A stretch of 64,000 nucleotides of DNA from Fibrella forsythiae (GCF_017353175.1 NZ_JAFMYW010000010.1:1-64000), one strand, 5' to 3'. Counted from the stretch's first letter, positions 27,877-36,184 are shown. The notes: generated by a model not told the origin, from the letters alone. Translations and numbers: made by a program.

Positions 27877-28404
27877 CTAGAGCTGTTTAGTCAGCGTTTT
27901 GCCGTCTGGGTACGTTAGCTCGGTGATGCGCCAGCGCCCCGCCGTTTGTAGAAGATCAACGCGTATTTCGGCCGGTTTGCCTGCCAGCAGGTACGTTACA
28001 TACACAAGTGCACGGGTTCCACCCACGGCGGCTGGTTCCACCCATATCTTGGAAATGCTGGCATCGGGCGCGTTGAACAGGGGATTCAGTTTAGGCGCTT
28101 TATAGCCTGCGTTCGATACACGCTTCCATATCCTGTCGGCCACGGGACGCGCAAAAAACTGATCGATAATGGTACCCGTTCTGGTTTCGCGGAAGGGATT
28201 GTCGGTTTTGTTGTGCTCGAAATACAAAGCGCGCACTAATCGGTCGGCGGCTGATCGGGGCGCATCAGGACCGGGGCGTTTGGTCAACGCGGCTGCACTA
28301 TCAACGGTAACCGTTTCTGAACTGGCCTGACTGGTCGGCTTTTTTGTGTTGCACGAGCAGAGGCCTACAAACAGGAGGGAGATGAGTAGGAAAGACGTTT
28401 TCAT
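27877..28404 (-). CDS. Lipoprotein, DUF3828-like
   Basis: A 175-aa protein. ATG 28404 (MKTSFLLISLLFVG) gives a lipoprotein signal with lipobox GLCSC. The mature domain has LVRALYFEHNKTDNP, a helical part, and a C-terminal sheet reading ALVYVTYLLAGKPAEIRVDL then WRITELTYPDG. This resembles DUF3828-type periplasmic proteins, but I rate the family call as tentative. It is co-transcribed with the M28 peptidase. Confidence 0.65.
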   Translation of the reverse strand: MKTSFLLISLLFVGLCSCNTKKPTSQASSETVTVDSAAALTKRPGPDAPRSAADRLVRALYFEHNKTDNPFRETRTGTIIDQFFARPVADRIWKRVSNAGYKAPKLNPLFNAPDASISKIWVEPAAVGGTRALVYVTYLLAGKPAEIRVDLLQTAGRWRITELTYPDGKTLTKQL

Positions 28405-28495
28405 GTATGCGTGTTTAGGACCAGAAAGGTACATAATGAGCCAATACGTTTGGCTAGTACTAAGGTTGCCAGCGGTGCCGGATAGCCAAAAAAAG

Positions 28496-28521
28496 ACCCC
28501 GTTCAGTTGCCTGAACGGGGT
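28496..28521. terminator. Terminator of the small secreted-protein gene
   Basis: An 11-bp stem (28496-28506 with 28511-28521, ACCCCGTTCAG) with a TTGC loop. Read on the minus strand it is followed by CTTTTTTTGG, a good U-run. It lies 36 nt past the stop at 28557. Confidence 0.8.
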
Positions 28522-28556
28522 ATATCATGAAAGGTGGAATAAATCGGAAAGCCAGT

Positions 28557-29045
28557 TTACCAGCGTCGGCCGGTTGGTGGGCTCCAGTCGCGGTCTGCAT
28601 TACCACGGCCTGATGCATAACTGCCTTGATTATACGAGCGGTATTGCTCGTAGGCAAACAGTCTGTTGCGTTGGGCGGGAGTCAGGATTGCAATGACATC
28701 CTGGCTTTTCTGCCACAGCATCCGTTGTTGGACACCTGGGTTACGGTATGCCTGACTCAGTTCACGGTCGTAATAATTTTCAATGTTCAGCAGGTCTTTC
28801 TTCTGGCGGCGACTCAGATCAACGATCTGATCGAGCTGACGTAGCTGGAACAAATCCTGGCGGCGGTCACTGTCGTAGCGGCCGCCCCCCTGATTGCCGT
28901 AGCCAGGACCGTTTCCGTTGTAACGAGGATCAGGGCCGGGGGTATTATATGGGTTACGATCGTAACGAGCGTTGGGTTGTTGAGCTACCGTTGCTCCGCC
29001 TGTAAGGGTTACCAGAATGGCGGCAATAAACAGGGGACTGTTCAT
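28557..29045 (-). CDS. Small secreted protein, Spy/CpxP-like helical pattern
   Basis: A 162-aa protein with a signal peptide ending VAQQ. Then come a low-complexity N-terminal part rich in N, G, P, Y and R (~25-62), a helical charged core (QLDQIVDLSRRQKKDLLNI), and LTPAQRNRLFAYEQYR, which resembles the LTxxQ repeat of Spy/CpxP periplasmic chaperones. It ends in another G/R-rich tail. Function is not established. Confidence 0.65.
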   Translation of the reverse strand: MNSPLFIAAILVTLTGGATVAQQPNARYDRNPYNTPGPDPRYNGNGPGYGNQGGGRYDSDRRQDLFQLRQLDQIVDLSRRQKKDLLNIENYYDRELSQAYRNPGVQQRMLWQKSQDVIAILTPAQRNRLFAYEQYRSYNQGSYASGRGNADRDWSPPTGRRW

Positions 29046-29428
29046 GAGTATAAGCGTTTATCAAGTGAGGTAAAACAGATAAGCAGATCGTTGCAACGGA
29101 ATCTATGGATTAGAGAACCGCCGTTTGCAAAGGTTTAATGACCGCTTAAAAAATTTCGCCTTCGCCCCAATCAGCCACTCAATCACTTGCTTATCTGGAT
29201 ACATATATTAAATTGTTTGGCTATTTTCTCTATTTGTGGAACCATATCGAAAAAATGCCGTTTTTTGTACGATGCTTCTTTTGTCATTTATGGGAAGCTA
29301 CCACACTGTCTGACAAATTGCGCTCAGTTGATTACCAAGTACTCTTGTTTGCGTCTTTGGATCCCTGTTTTGCATCTTTTGTAGAAAAGTGTTTTTTTTA
29401 AGTTTTCAATTTTTATCGTTTTACAATC
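29046..29428. other. AT-rich regulatory stretch between divergent genes
   Basis: This 383-nt stretch separates the divergent starts of the Spy-like gene and the cold-shock gene. It carries a candidate promoter at 29318-29347 and a roughly 75-nt leader before the cold-shock start. No protein-like frame stands out. Confidence 0.5.
29318..29347 (+). promoter_or_regulatory. Candidate Bacteroidota-type promoter of the cold-shock gene
   Basis: TTG (29318-29320), a 19-nt spacer and TACTCTTG (29340-29347) match the -33/-7 pattern TTG-N19-TAnnTTTG with one mismatch. It would give a leader of about 75 nt, plausible for a temperature-controlled csp mRNA. Confidence 0.4.
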
Positions 29429-29623
29429 ATGCAAACAGGAGTAGTTAAGTTCTTTAATGAGAGCAAAGGTTTTGGTTTCATCGTCGATGACGAGTCAAAA
29501 AAAGACATTTTCGTACACATCACTGGCCTGAACGGCCTAACCATTCGTGAGAATGATCAGGTGTCATACGAGATCGTTGATGGCAAGAAAGGCCTCAACG
29601 CCGTTAACGTAAAGAAAATGTAG
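29429..29623 (+). CDS. Cold-shock domain protein
   Basis: A 64-aa single CSD protein that binds single-stranded RNA/DNA. RNP1 is KGFGFIV and RNP2 is DIFVHIT; the ends (MQTGVVKFFNESKG, KKGLNAVNVKKM) match the CspA family. Length is typical. A long AT-rich leader precedes it and a strong terminator follows at 29670-29704. Confidence 0.95.
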   Translation: MQTGVVKFFNESKGFGFIVDDESKKDIFVHITGLNGLTIRENDQVSYEIVDGKKGLNAVNVKKM

Positions 29624-29669
29624 AGATTCCGGGTTGCCGGCGGTAACCTTGTCTTTATATGAATTATAA

Positions 29670-29704
29670 AAAACCCCGCTCTGCCTCAGAGCGGGGTTTT
29701 TTTT
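29670..29704. terminator. Strong bidirectional terminator
   Basis: A 14-bp stem (29670-29683 with 29687-29700, AAAACCCCGCTCTG) with a 3-nt loop and T-runs on both strands. It lies between the convergent cold-shock and cytochrome c genes and can end both transcripts. Confidence 0.9.
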
Positions 29705-29721
29705 GACCGATTCTGGTGTAG

Positions 29722-30717
29722 CTATAACTTAGCCATTTGCGACGATTTGGGCGAAAAGCGCACAACCGTGTTTGAAACGGGCGTTAGCGACCTCAGGTAC
29801 GTATAAATGGCACCTAAATCCTGCTCCGTCATGCCGGCATACATCGCCCACGGCATAACCGAGTTGAAGCCATCTGCACCTACAGGTTGTGCTTTACCAA
29901 CAACTGATGAGGCTTTGAATCGGGCAATGAAGGCTTCTTTGGTGTAGGCGGCCAGGCCTGAGGCATGAGGAGTTATGTTTGCCGAACGAACCGTACCGCC
30001 AGGCATGGGAAACTCGCGCCCGCCGGCCATATACATACCGGGTAGTGGTTGCCCCTTATCGTCAACGGGAGTATGACAGTCATTACAACTGGCAAAATTG
30101 GTCAGGTAACGGCCATAGGCAACTTCGTCAGAAGGGTCGGGGCGGGGTTTGTGTTCGCTTTTTCCGGGAATTGTGTTGAGAATGAACGTCATAGGAAAAT
30201 CGGGTTCCGAGGCAGGAATGGCTTTATTTTCAATGGGCTTCAATGACCGGATGTACGCAATAATAGCTTCAATGTCGGACCGGTCGGCCTGGCCGAAACT
30301 TTTGTAAGGCATCACCGGAAACAGGGCATGGCCATCACGGCTCACGCCGCTGGTGATGGCCCGGTAGAGTTCGCCATCGCTCCACGTACCCAGATGGGCG
30401 GGGGTAATGTTTGGCGCGTAGAAGTTGCCGGGAAAGCCCCATTCACGAATGAATCCCTCGCCGCCTTTTCCTTCTGTACCGGCTACCATAGGCCCGTTCA
30501 GTCTGGTCCAGTCGCGGGTGGAATGGCAATCGACGCAAACGGCTACGTGATTAGCCAGATAATGACCTCTGGCCAACTGTGCCGAATCGGCCCTTACTGT
30601 CAGGGTAGGCGGTGGGCCAACGTTGGGCAGCGCATACCGGACGTAGAGCAGACCAGCAACTGCTATGACCAGGAGTAGCGCTACCAAACCTCCTAATAAG
30701 CGTAGAATACGTTTCAT
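29722..30717 (-). CDS. Membrane-anchored dihaem cytochrome c
   Basis: A 331-aa protein with an N-terminal membrane anchor (~8-30). Two haem c sites are present: C61-x2-C64-H65 (CVDCH) and a second CNDCH near residue 208. Both halves carry the methionine-bearing loop of alcohol-dehydrogenase-type cytochromes (FPVMPYKSF and NSVMPWAMYAG). It is a periplasmic electron carrier, possibly serving a dehydrogenase. No dehydrogenase is adjacent; the PQQ-type enzyme at 54420-55622 is a distant possibility. Confidence 0.88.
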   Translation of the reverse strand: MKRILRLLGGLVALLLVIAVAGLLYVRYALPNVGPPPTLTVRADSAQLARGHYLANHVAVCVDCHSTRDWTRLNGPMVAGTEGKGGEGFIREWGFPGNFYAPNITPAHLGTWSDGELYRAITSGVSRDGHALFPVMPYKSFGQADRSDIEAIIAYIRSLKPIENKAIPASEPDFPMTFILNTIPGKSEHKPRPDPSDEVAYGRYLTNFASCNDCHTPVDDKGQPLPGMYMAGGREFPMPGGTVRSANITPHASGLAAYTKEAFIARFKASSVVGKAQPVGADGFNSVMPWAMYAGMTEQDLGAIYTYLRSLTPVSNTVVRFSPKSSQMAKL

Positions 30718-30827
30718 TAGTGAACAGAGTTAGTTATATCTACTTCAATAATAGTGGATTAGGTCATTTTTACATAGCTGTTTCTACTAGATTTATTAGG
30801 CGGTGTTCCGACCCGAAAGGCACGAAA

Positions 30828-30857
30828 AAACCCGAACCGATTTACCGGTTCGGGTTT
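30828..30857 (-). terminator. Terminator after ahpD
   Basis: A 12-bp stem (30828-30839 with 30846-30857, AAACCCGAACCG). On the minus strand it is followed by TTTTTCG, and it lies 40 nt past the stop at 30897. Confidence 0.8.
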
Positions 30858-30896
30858 ACTTACAGAAGTTACGGAGACTACAGAATCGGACGTCCG

Positions 30897-31478
30897 TTAC
30901 AAAACGGTGATCAGGCCTTTAATAACGGCACCAAGCCGGATGGCGTCAATAACGCGTGCTTCCGATGCACCATGTTTCAATACGCTCTCTTCGTGTGAGC
31001 GCACGCACATTTCGCAACCATTGATAGCTGATACGACCAGGCTCATGAGCTCAAAAAACTCTTTTCCCAACACCGGCGTCATCATGATGCTCATACGAAT
31101 ACCGGCCTGTGCATTGGTATACACCTCTTTATCAACAAAGTGGCGAAAACGGTAGTAGATGTTATTCGTGCTCAGCAGCGATGTGCAAGCCAGGGTTTCA
31201 GCTACTTCGGCATCAGTTGCACCTGCCTGCACCGCTGCCGCAGAAAACGCGTCGATCAGTGGCTGATGTTTTTCGTTAGCTGCTACTGACAAAGCCAGCA
31301 AGCGGCTTTCTTTAGCAGTAAGCTGTTGGCTATTAGTCAGTACATTACCCACGTTGATCTTCAGATCGCGCAGGTACTTACTGTCGCCCATCGCATCGAG
31401 TACAGGGAAATCCGCGTTTGTATCGAGACCCAGATTGGTCAGAATAGCCGTGGCGGTATCAGTTCTGGTAGTTGTCAT
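30897..31478 (-). CDS. ahpD: AhpD-type alkylhydroperoxidase (carboxymuconolactone decarboxylase family)
   Basis: A 193-aa all-helical protein. ATG 31478 (MTTTRTDTATAIL) is chosen. The catalytic AhpD motif is complete: AINGCEMCVRSHEESV, with C155, C158 and H162. In mycobacteria AhpD reduces AhpC in place of AhpF. The ahpC gene lies 75 nt upstream on the same strand, which supports the same arrangement here. Confidence 0.9.
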   Translation of the reverse strand: MTTTRTDTATAILTNLGLDTNADFPVLDAMGDSKYLRDLKINVGNVLTNSQQLTAKESRLLALSVAANEKHQPLIDAFSAAAVQAGATDAEVAETLACTSLLSTNNIYYRFRHFVDKEVYTNAQAGIRMSIMMTPVLGKEFFELMSLVVSAINGCEMCVRSHEESVLKHGASEARVIDAIRLGAVIKGLITVL

Positions 31479-31553
31479 TGTTGTTGGCGTAGGGTTTGGA
31501 GCTGGGGTATCGTTCTTGACTAAACGTAAGCCAAGCCCCGTGTCCAAAGCTAG

Positions 31554-32108
31554 TTATGCATTGATTGTCGCTTCGCCTTTTACCCAGTTGCAGGGGCACA
31601 GTTCGTCGGTTTGCAGCGCGTCGAGCACCCGGATAACCTCGTTTACATTCCGGCCAACAGACAAGTCATTCACGTTTACCCAACGTACGATTCCCTGTGG
31701 ATCAACGATATACGTTACCCGATAAGCCACTTTTTCGTTGGCTTCCAGGATACCCAGTTCTTCGGCAAGTGACTTCGAGGTGTCGGCCAGCATCGGGAAT
31801 TTAAGGCCGCGCAGATCATCGTGGCTTTTGCGCCAAGCCAGGTGAACAAACTCACTGTCGGTCGAGGCGCCAATCATCATCGTGTCGCGATCTTCGAAAT
31901 CTTCGAACTTCTTGTTGAACTCAGCAATTTCTGTTGGGCAAACAAAGGTGAAGTCTTTAGGCCACCAAAACATGACCAGCCACTTGCCGGCATTGCGATG
32001 ATCGCTTGACGAGACCTCGTAAAATTCGTTGCCTTTATCGAGCGAAACAACGGCGAGTTTTTTGAACTCAGGAAAATCAGATCCGACAGAGATAATATGA
32101 TTTTTCAT
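31554..32108 (-). CDS. ahpC: Peroxiredoxin AhpC
   Basis: A 184-aa 2-Cys peroxiredoxin that reduces hydrogen and organic peroxides in the cytoplasm. ATG 32108 (MKNHIISVGSDFPEF) is chosen. The peroxidatic cysteine is C57 in FTFVCPTEIAEF. The C-terminal pair C171/C173 in DELCPCNWVKGE is the actinobacterial-type AhpC arrangement, which is used together with AhpD. A -7-like element (32165-32172) and an 18-bp palindrome (32267-32284) lie upstream. Confidence 0.93.
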   Translation of the reverse strand: MKNHIISVGSDFPEFKKLAVVSLDKGNEFYEVSSSDHRNAGKWLVMFWWPKDFTFVCPTEIAEFNKKFEDFEDRDTMMIGASTDSEFVHLAWRKSHDDLRGLKFPMLADTSKSLAEELGILEANEKVAYRVTYIVDPQGIVRWVNVNDLSVGRNVNEVIRVLDALQTDELCPCNWVKGEATINA

Positions 32109-32164
32109 AGAAACAATAAGTAGGTTGTACAGTGTAATATGCGGTTTTTGACGCAAATTTGAGG

Positions 32165-32172
32165 CAAAAATA
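32165..32172 (-). promoter_or_regulatory. Candidate -7 element of ahpC
   Basis: On the minus strand TATTTTTG matches TAnnTTTG exactly. A TTG (forward 32196-32198) lies 23 nt upstream, slightly more than the usual spacing. The start point would be near 32158, giving a leader of about 50 nt. Confidence 0.35.
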
Positions 32173-32266
32173 CGCACCTGTCATATCATTCCTATCAATC
32201 TGTCATAGAACATATTGATCAGAAACATGCTCTGTTAGCTATCTGACCCATTCATGGTTCGTTTTG

Positions 32267-32284
32267 GGTAGTATGCATACTACC
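32267..32284. promoter_or_regulatory. Perfect 18-bp palindrome upstream of ahpC-ahpD
   Basis: GGTAGTATGCATACTACC reads identically on both strands with no spacer. It is about 160 nt upstream of the ahpC start and about 100 nt upstream of the -7-like element. It has the form of a dimeric regulator operator. Confidence 0.5.
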
Positions 32285-32438
32285 TGCCCCGCTAATTTGA
32301 CCGGATTGATTTATTCCTGTCTTATAAAAAATTAGAATTGTATTATTTATATATAACGCTTATTGTCTTTTTATGCTGGCCAGCGCATCTATCAGCGTTT
32401 GAACTGATGTTGGTCAGGATTCTGATTGAGTAAAAACA

Positions 32439-32858
32439 TTACTTGGCCGCGATGATAGCAATGGTCAGTCGGCTGATGCAGACGAGGCGGTCCTGTTCGT
32501 CGGTGATCCGAATATCCCAGACGTGGGTAGTACGCCCAATGTGAATGGGTGTGCATTTGCCGTAGACCCAGCCCGAACTCACTGACCGGATGTGATTGGC
32601 GTTTATCTCCAATCCCACGGCCCGTTGGGTGGTAGGGTCGCTGAGGCGCAGTACAGAGGCTATGCTACCTAATGATTCAGCCAGCACTACCGAAGCGCCA
32701 CCATGCAAAATGCCAAACGGTTGGTGGGTACGTTCATCTACAGGCATACGGGCAGAGACGTGGCTATCGGTGGCTTCCAGGAACTCAATGCCGAGGTGAC
32801 CAACAATCGATTTCCTGTTAAGTTCAATTAAACTCTCTAGTGTTAGAGTAGACTTCAT
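32439..32858 (-). CDS. Hotdog-fold thioesterase (PaaI/YbdB-like)
   Basis: A 139-aa acyl-CoA thioesterase. ATG 32858 (MKSTLTLESLIELN) is chosen. Hotdog motifs are present: GHLGIEFLEAT, the active-site loop HQPFGILHGGASVVLAES with a glutamate on the helix, and GLEINANHIRSV. It resembles the menaquinone/PaaI group of about 140 aa. It is divergent from the phosphatase gene, with 64 nt between the starts. Confidence 0.87.
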   Translation of the reverse strand: MKSTLTLESLIELNRKSIVGHLGIEFLEATDSHVSARMPVDERTHQPFGILHGGASVVLAESLGSIASVLRLSDPTTQRAVGLEINANHIRSVSSGWVYGKCTPIHIGRTTHVWDIRITDEQDRLVCISRLTIAIIAAK

Positions 32859-32922
32859 AATGCGCTGATTTATCTGTAATTTTGCGGCCAAAATAGGTTA
32901 CCCGAAGGTAACAACAACCGCT

Positions 32923-33558
32923 TTGGCACATAAAGACATTTATATAATTCGCCACGGTGAAACCGATTACAACCGCCGGGGCATTGTGCAGGGCAGTGGT
33001 GTCGACGCCGACCTAAACGAGATGGGCAGGGCTCAGGCGCTGGCTTTTTTCCAGGCCTATCAGCATGTGCCTTTTGCCAAGATTTACACCTCTACGCTGA
33101 TACGTACCTATCAGACGGTCGAACCGTTTATCGAGCTGGGTATTCCGTTTGAAAAGCTAGCTGGTTTGAACGAGATCAGTTGGGGAATTATGGAGGGCAA
33201 GATTCCAAATACCCTTGCCGACGATTATTTTCGGAACCTGATCGAAAACTGGTCGGCCGGCAACACGGCTATGCCAACCGAACAGGGCGAAAGCCCCGAA
33301 GATGTGGCGGCCAGACAGCGCCCGGCAATGGCTCATATACTGGCTCAGCCCGATGAGTCGCCAGTGCTGGTGGCCATGCATGGCCGGGCTATGCGTATTC
33401 TGCTGTCATGGCTACTTAACAAACCGCTTGCCCGAATGGATGAATTTGAGCACAGCAACCTGTGTTTGTACAAACTAACTTACCAAACTAACAGTGCCAC
33501 GTTCACGCTTGACATTGCCAACGATACTGCTCATCTGCTGGCGGTAAACACGTTCTAA
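32923..33558 (+). CDS. Histidine phosphatase family protein (phosphoglycerate mutase-like)
   Basis: A 211-aa cytoplasmic enzyme with the catalytic RHG motif right at the start (IYIIRHGETDYNRRG) and the second histidine in LVAMHGRAMRILLSW. The start is TTG at 32923: no ATG or GTG occurs in frame upstream, and the RHG motif requires a start here. It belongs to the broad alpha-ribazole phosphatase/cofactor-dependent mutase group; substrate unknown. A long inverted repeat begins 12 nt after the stop. Confidence 0.82.
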   Translation: MAHKDIYIIRHGETDYNRRGIVQGSGVDADLNEMGRAQALAFFQAYQHVPFAKIYTSTLIRTYQTVEPFIELGIPFEKLAGLNEISWGIMEGKIPNTLADDYFRNLIENWSAGNTAMPTEQGESPEDVAARQRPAMAHILAQPDESPVLVAMHGRAMRILLSWLLNKPLARMDEFEHSNLCLYKLTYQTNSATFTLDIANDTAHLLAVNTF

Positions 33559-33569
33559 AGGTCGGAAAA

Positions 33570-33674
33570 GTCGATAGCCGTAAGGTTGAAAAGCCTGTTT
33601 AGTGTTACTTACGCAAGTGTCTTACTGACGCGTAGGCAACGCCAAACAGGCTTTTCAGCCTTACGGCTATCGAC
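33570..33674. repeat. Long inverted repeat with 31-bp arms
   Basis: Arms 33570-33600 and 33644-33674 pair over 31 positions with a single G-T mismatch. The loop is 43 nt and contains AGTGTTACTTACGC, a module also seen in the repeat at 35731-35846. It lies 11 nt after the phosphatase stop. Confidence 0.8.
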
Positions 33675-33807
33675 CATCAACTTTCTCCTCCGCCTTCTTT
33701 TTCAACCGTTCATCCACGAATAGGATGGTTTCCCACAAACCACAGCGTTTTCGGGTATTGTTGCGTAGTTTCGTTAGTAGACCACTAGCGGGTCTGCTTT
33801 TTTCTGC

Positions 33808-34890
33808 ATGTCGAAACAACGGATATACTGGTTTTGCCAGATCGTCGGCTGGACACTGCTCATCATGGTTGATTTTATCATCTACTGGATCGATGATGGG
33901 TTCAAACCGGAAGTGTTCTATCTGGCCATTGCCGATATAATGCTGGGCATCAGCCTTACGCATCTGTACCGCCTTACTATTCAGCGGTGGAACTGGGTAC
34001 GTTTACCTTTTCTGCAACTCGTGCCGCGTGTGCTGGCGTCGGTGATTGTACTGGCATTTATCATGTCGGTAATCAACTTACCTGTAGACATTGAACTGAT
34101 TACGAATCCGCAATTGCATGGGCTTTCGTTGTTTATGGCCACTATGGTAAGCTGGGTAAAGACCATGCTGGCCTGGGTGCTGAGTTATACAGCTTACCAT
34201 TACGTGGAACGGACCCGACAAGCGGAGATCGAAAAAATTCTGCTGAAATCATCAATCCGAGAAACGGAGGCGAAAGTGTTACGTTCGCAATTAAACCCGC
34301 ATTTTATGTTCAATGCGCTTAATAGCATTCGGGCATTGGTGTATGAGAACCCGCAGAAAGCACAGCTGGGAATTACGCAGCTTTCCAACATTCTACGGAA
34401 TTCGCTGCTGGCCGACCGCCGCAAAACTGTTGAACTGCGCGAAGAAATTAAAACCGTACAGGATTATCTGGCGCTTGAGAAAGTTCGCTACGAAGAACGA
34501 CTCGATTGCCGCGTCACCGTTGATCCGCAGGCGAGCTATTGGCAAGTTCCGCCCATGATGCTGCAAACACTGGTTGAAAACGCCATTAAACACGGAGTTT
34601 CGAAAGACGTGAACGGCGGTTTCGTTGAACTCGTTGGCCGAATCGTAACTGGTACGTCGGGGCGGGATGAGCTACATATCCGCATCCGGAATACAGGTAC
34701 GTTGGGTGATAAACTGGCATCGGGCGGCTTTGGCCTCAAAAATACATCACAACGCCTCGACCTGTTGTATGGCGCTGAGGCCTATTTCACCATTGAGCAG
34801 GAAGCACCCGGTGTTGTTGTAGCCAACGTACAGATTCCCCAGCATTCAGATAGTATTTTTAAACCCGAACGCGAAACCCTTCATCAGTGA
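33808..34890 (+). CDS. LytS/YehU-type membrane sensor histidine kinase
   Basis: A 360-aa kinase with four hydrophobic segments in the first ~130 residues (WFCQIVGWTLLIMVDFIIYW; VLASVIVLAFIMSVI and others). The His_kinase domain has H165 in LRSQLNPHFMFNALNSI, then PPMMLQTLVENAIKHGV and FGLKNTSQRLDLLYG. This is the standard partner of LytTR regulators. The LytTR gene follows 96 nt downstream on the same strand. Confidence 0.9.
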   Translation: MSKQRIYWFCQIVGWTLLIMVDFIIYWIDDGFKPEVFYLAIADIMLGISLTHLYRLTIQRWNWVRLPFLQLVPRVLASVIVLAFIMSVINLPVDIELITNPQLHGLSLFMATMVSWVKTMLAWVLSYTAYHYVERTRQAEIEKILLKSSIRETEAKVLRSQLNPHFMFNALNSIRALVYENPQKAQLGITQLSNILRNSLLADRRKTVELREEIKTVQDYLALEKVRYEERLDCRVTVDPQASYWQVPPMMLQTLVENAIKHGVSKDVNGGFVELVGRIVTGTSGRDELHIRIRNTGTLGDKLASGGFGLKNTSQRLDLLYGAEAYFTIEQEAPGVVVANVQIPQHSDSIFKPERETLHQ

Positions 34891-34986
34891 ACAAGCACTT
34901 GCTGTTAAGTGGTAATGTTGCCTGTATACGGTATACCTGCGCTTGATAAGCAATGATTACTCGCTGACAATTGATACCTGCATCCC

Positions 34987-35730
34987 ATGAGAACCCTAAT
35001 TATCGATGATGAGCGGCTTGCCCGTAACGAACTGCGCCGTCTGCTCGAAAACTTCCCTAAAGTTGATATCGTTGGCGAAGCGGCCAATGCTGATGAAGCG
35101 TTACCGATGATCGACGAGCTTCAGCCCGACCTGTTGTTTCTGGATATTCAGATGCCCGGCAAGAATGGGTTCGAGTTGCTGCAGTCTATTGAAGGGAAAG
35201 CGCCGGAAGTGGTATTCACAACTGCCTACGATGAGTATGCCATCAAGGCGTTTGAATTCAATGCACTCGATTACTTGCTCAAACCGGTTGATCTTGCCCG
35301 CCTGAGTGAAGCTGTTCATCGGGTAGAGGAGGAGCTTCACCAAAGTACGGTAGCTGAACGCCCCGGCGCAGTAAAAGACCACACCAAGCTGCTGGGTGAA
35401 AATGATCAGGTGTTTGTAAAAGACGGCGAAAAATGCTGGTTTGTGAAGCTGGGTAAGGTGCGGCTGTTTGAATCGATGGGGAACTACGTGCGCTTATATT
35501 TCGATGATCAGAAACCACTGGTCCTGAAATCACTAAATGCGCTGGAAGATCGCCTCGATCCGGCTACGTATTTCCGGGCCAACCGAAAGCACATCATCAA
35601 TCTGCAATGGATCGACAAGATTGAGCCCTGGTTTAGCGGTGGGCTACTGGTTACGTTGCGTGGTAGCAATGATAAAATCGAGATCAGCCGTCGGCAGGCT
35701 ATTCGTTTCAAAGAGATGCTGAGTCTCTAA
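34987..35730 (+). CDS. LytTR-family response regulator
   Basis: A 247-aa regulator. The receiver has D53 (LLFLDIQMPGKNG) and K in LKPVDLARL. The C-terminal LytTR DNA-binding domain (~140-245) has FVKDGEKCWFVKLGKVRLFE, ESMGNYVRLYF and YFRANRKHIINLQWIDKIE. It pairs with the LytS-type kinase upstream. Its stop is directly followed by the quasi-palindrome at 35731. Confidence 0.92.
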   Translation: MRTLIIDDERLARNELRRLLENFPKVDIVGEAANADEALPMIDELQPDLLFLDIQMPGKNGFELLQSIEGKAPEVVFTTAYDEYAIKAFEFNALDYLLKPVDLARLSEAVHRVEEELHQSTVAERPGAVKDHTKLLGENDQVFVKDGEKCWFVKLGKVRLFESMGNYVRLYFDDQKPLVLKSLNALEDRLDPATYFRANRKHIINLQWIDKIEPWFSGGLLVTLRGSNDKIEISRRQAIRFKEMLSL

Positions 35731-35846
35731 AAAAAGTCAACAGTCGGTAGCTGCTAGTCTGGAAAGTCTGTTTTCAGTGTTGCTCACGCGTAAGTAACAT
35801 TAAAAACGACTTTCCAGACTAGTAGCTACCGATTGTTGACTTTTTT
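35731..35846. repeat. 116-nt quasi-palindrome directly after the LytTR stop codon
   Basis: The left part starts at the base after the stop (35730). Outer arms (~38 nt, 35731-35768 and 35808-35846) pair with two mismatches, and the inner part continues pairing almost to the centre (GCTCACGCG with CGCGTAAGTAAC). The right arm ends in TTTTTT, so it can act as a terminator as well. Confidence 0.8.
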
Positions 35847-35854
35847 ACAATAAA

Positions 35855-35884
35855 AATCCCTGCGTTCAAACTGACGCAGGGATT
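35855..35884. terminator. Second hairpin terminator between LytTR and the small membrane-protein gene
   Basis: An 11-bp stem (35855-35865 with 35874-35884, AATCCCTGCGT) directly behind the long quasi-palindrome. On the minus strand it is followed by TTTATTG. Confidence 0.55.
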
Positions 35885-36022
35885 CCGTACCCACCGTAAC
35901 TTGTACTTAACCTAAAATGAAACCATAAGGGCGAACCCTTACCAAACCTAAACGTACCACTAGTTTAGAATCAATTCTTGAGTGGCCTTATCGATCTGTG
36001 AACTACGTACCTGGCAATTGCC

Positions 36023-36184
36023 TCAGACGCCACGCCCACTAATCAGCCGAAACAGGACCGCTATGATTGCTATAACTAACAGAGCATGAATCAAACCACC
36101 CATTCCGAAGCCACCGAATCCGAAGAAACCGAGTGCCCAGATGATTACTAAGATCACTGCAATAGTGTACAGCAAATTTCCCAT
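36023..36184 (-). CDS. Small lmo0937-family-like membrane protein (53 aa)
   Basis: ATG 36184 to TGA 36023 encodes 53 residues: MGNLLYTIAVILVIIWALG, a glycine/phenylalanine stretch (FFGFGGFGMGG), then LIHALLVIAIIAVLFRLI. Two membrane helices flank the glycine-rich hinge, the exact layout of the lmo0937 (DUF5670) family, which is stress-associated in several bacteria. It is too short for usual gene-length cut-offs. Confidence 0.8.
   Translation of the reverse strand: MGNLLYTIAVILVIIWALGFFGFGGFGMGGLIHALLVIAIIAVLFRLISGRGV

Larger units (their letters stand above)
32109..32438. other. AT-rich regulatory gap upstream of ahpC
   Basis: This 330-nt stretch has no protein-like frame. It holds the candidate ahpC promoter and the perfect palindrome described separately, and ends at the stop of the thioesterase gene. 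Confidence 0.5.

Noticed and set aside
33667-33963. Minus-strand frame ending in a lysine-rich tail
   Set aside because: It overlaps the start of the LytS-type kinase on the other strand and the long inverted repeat, and shows no domain.
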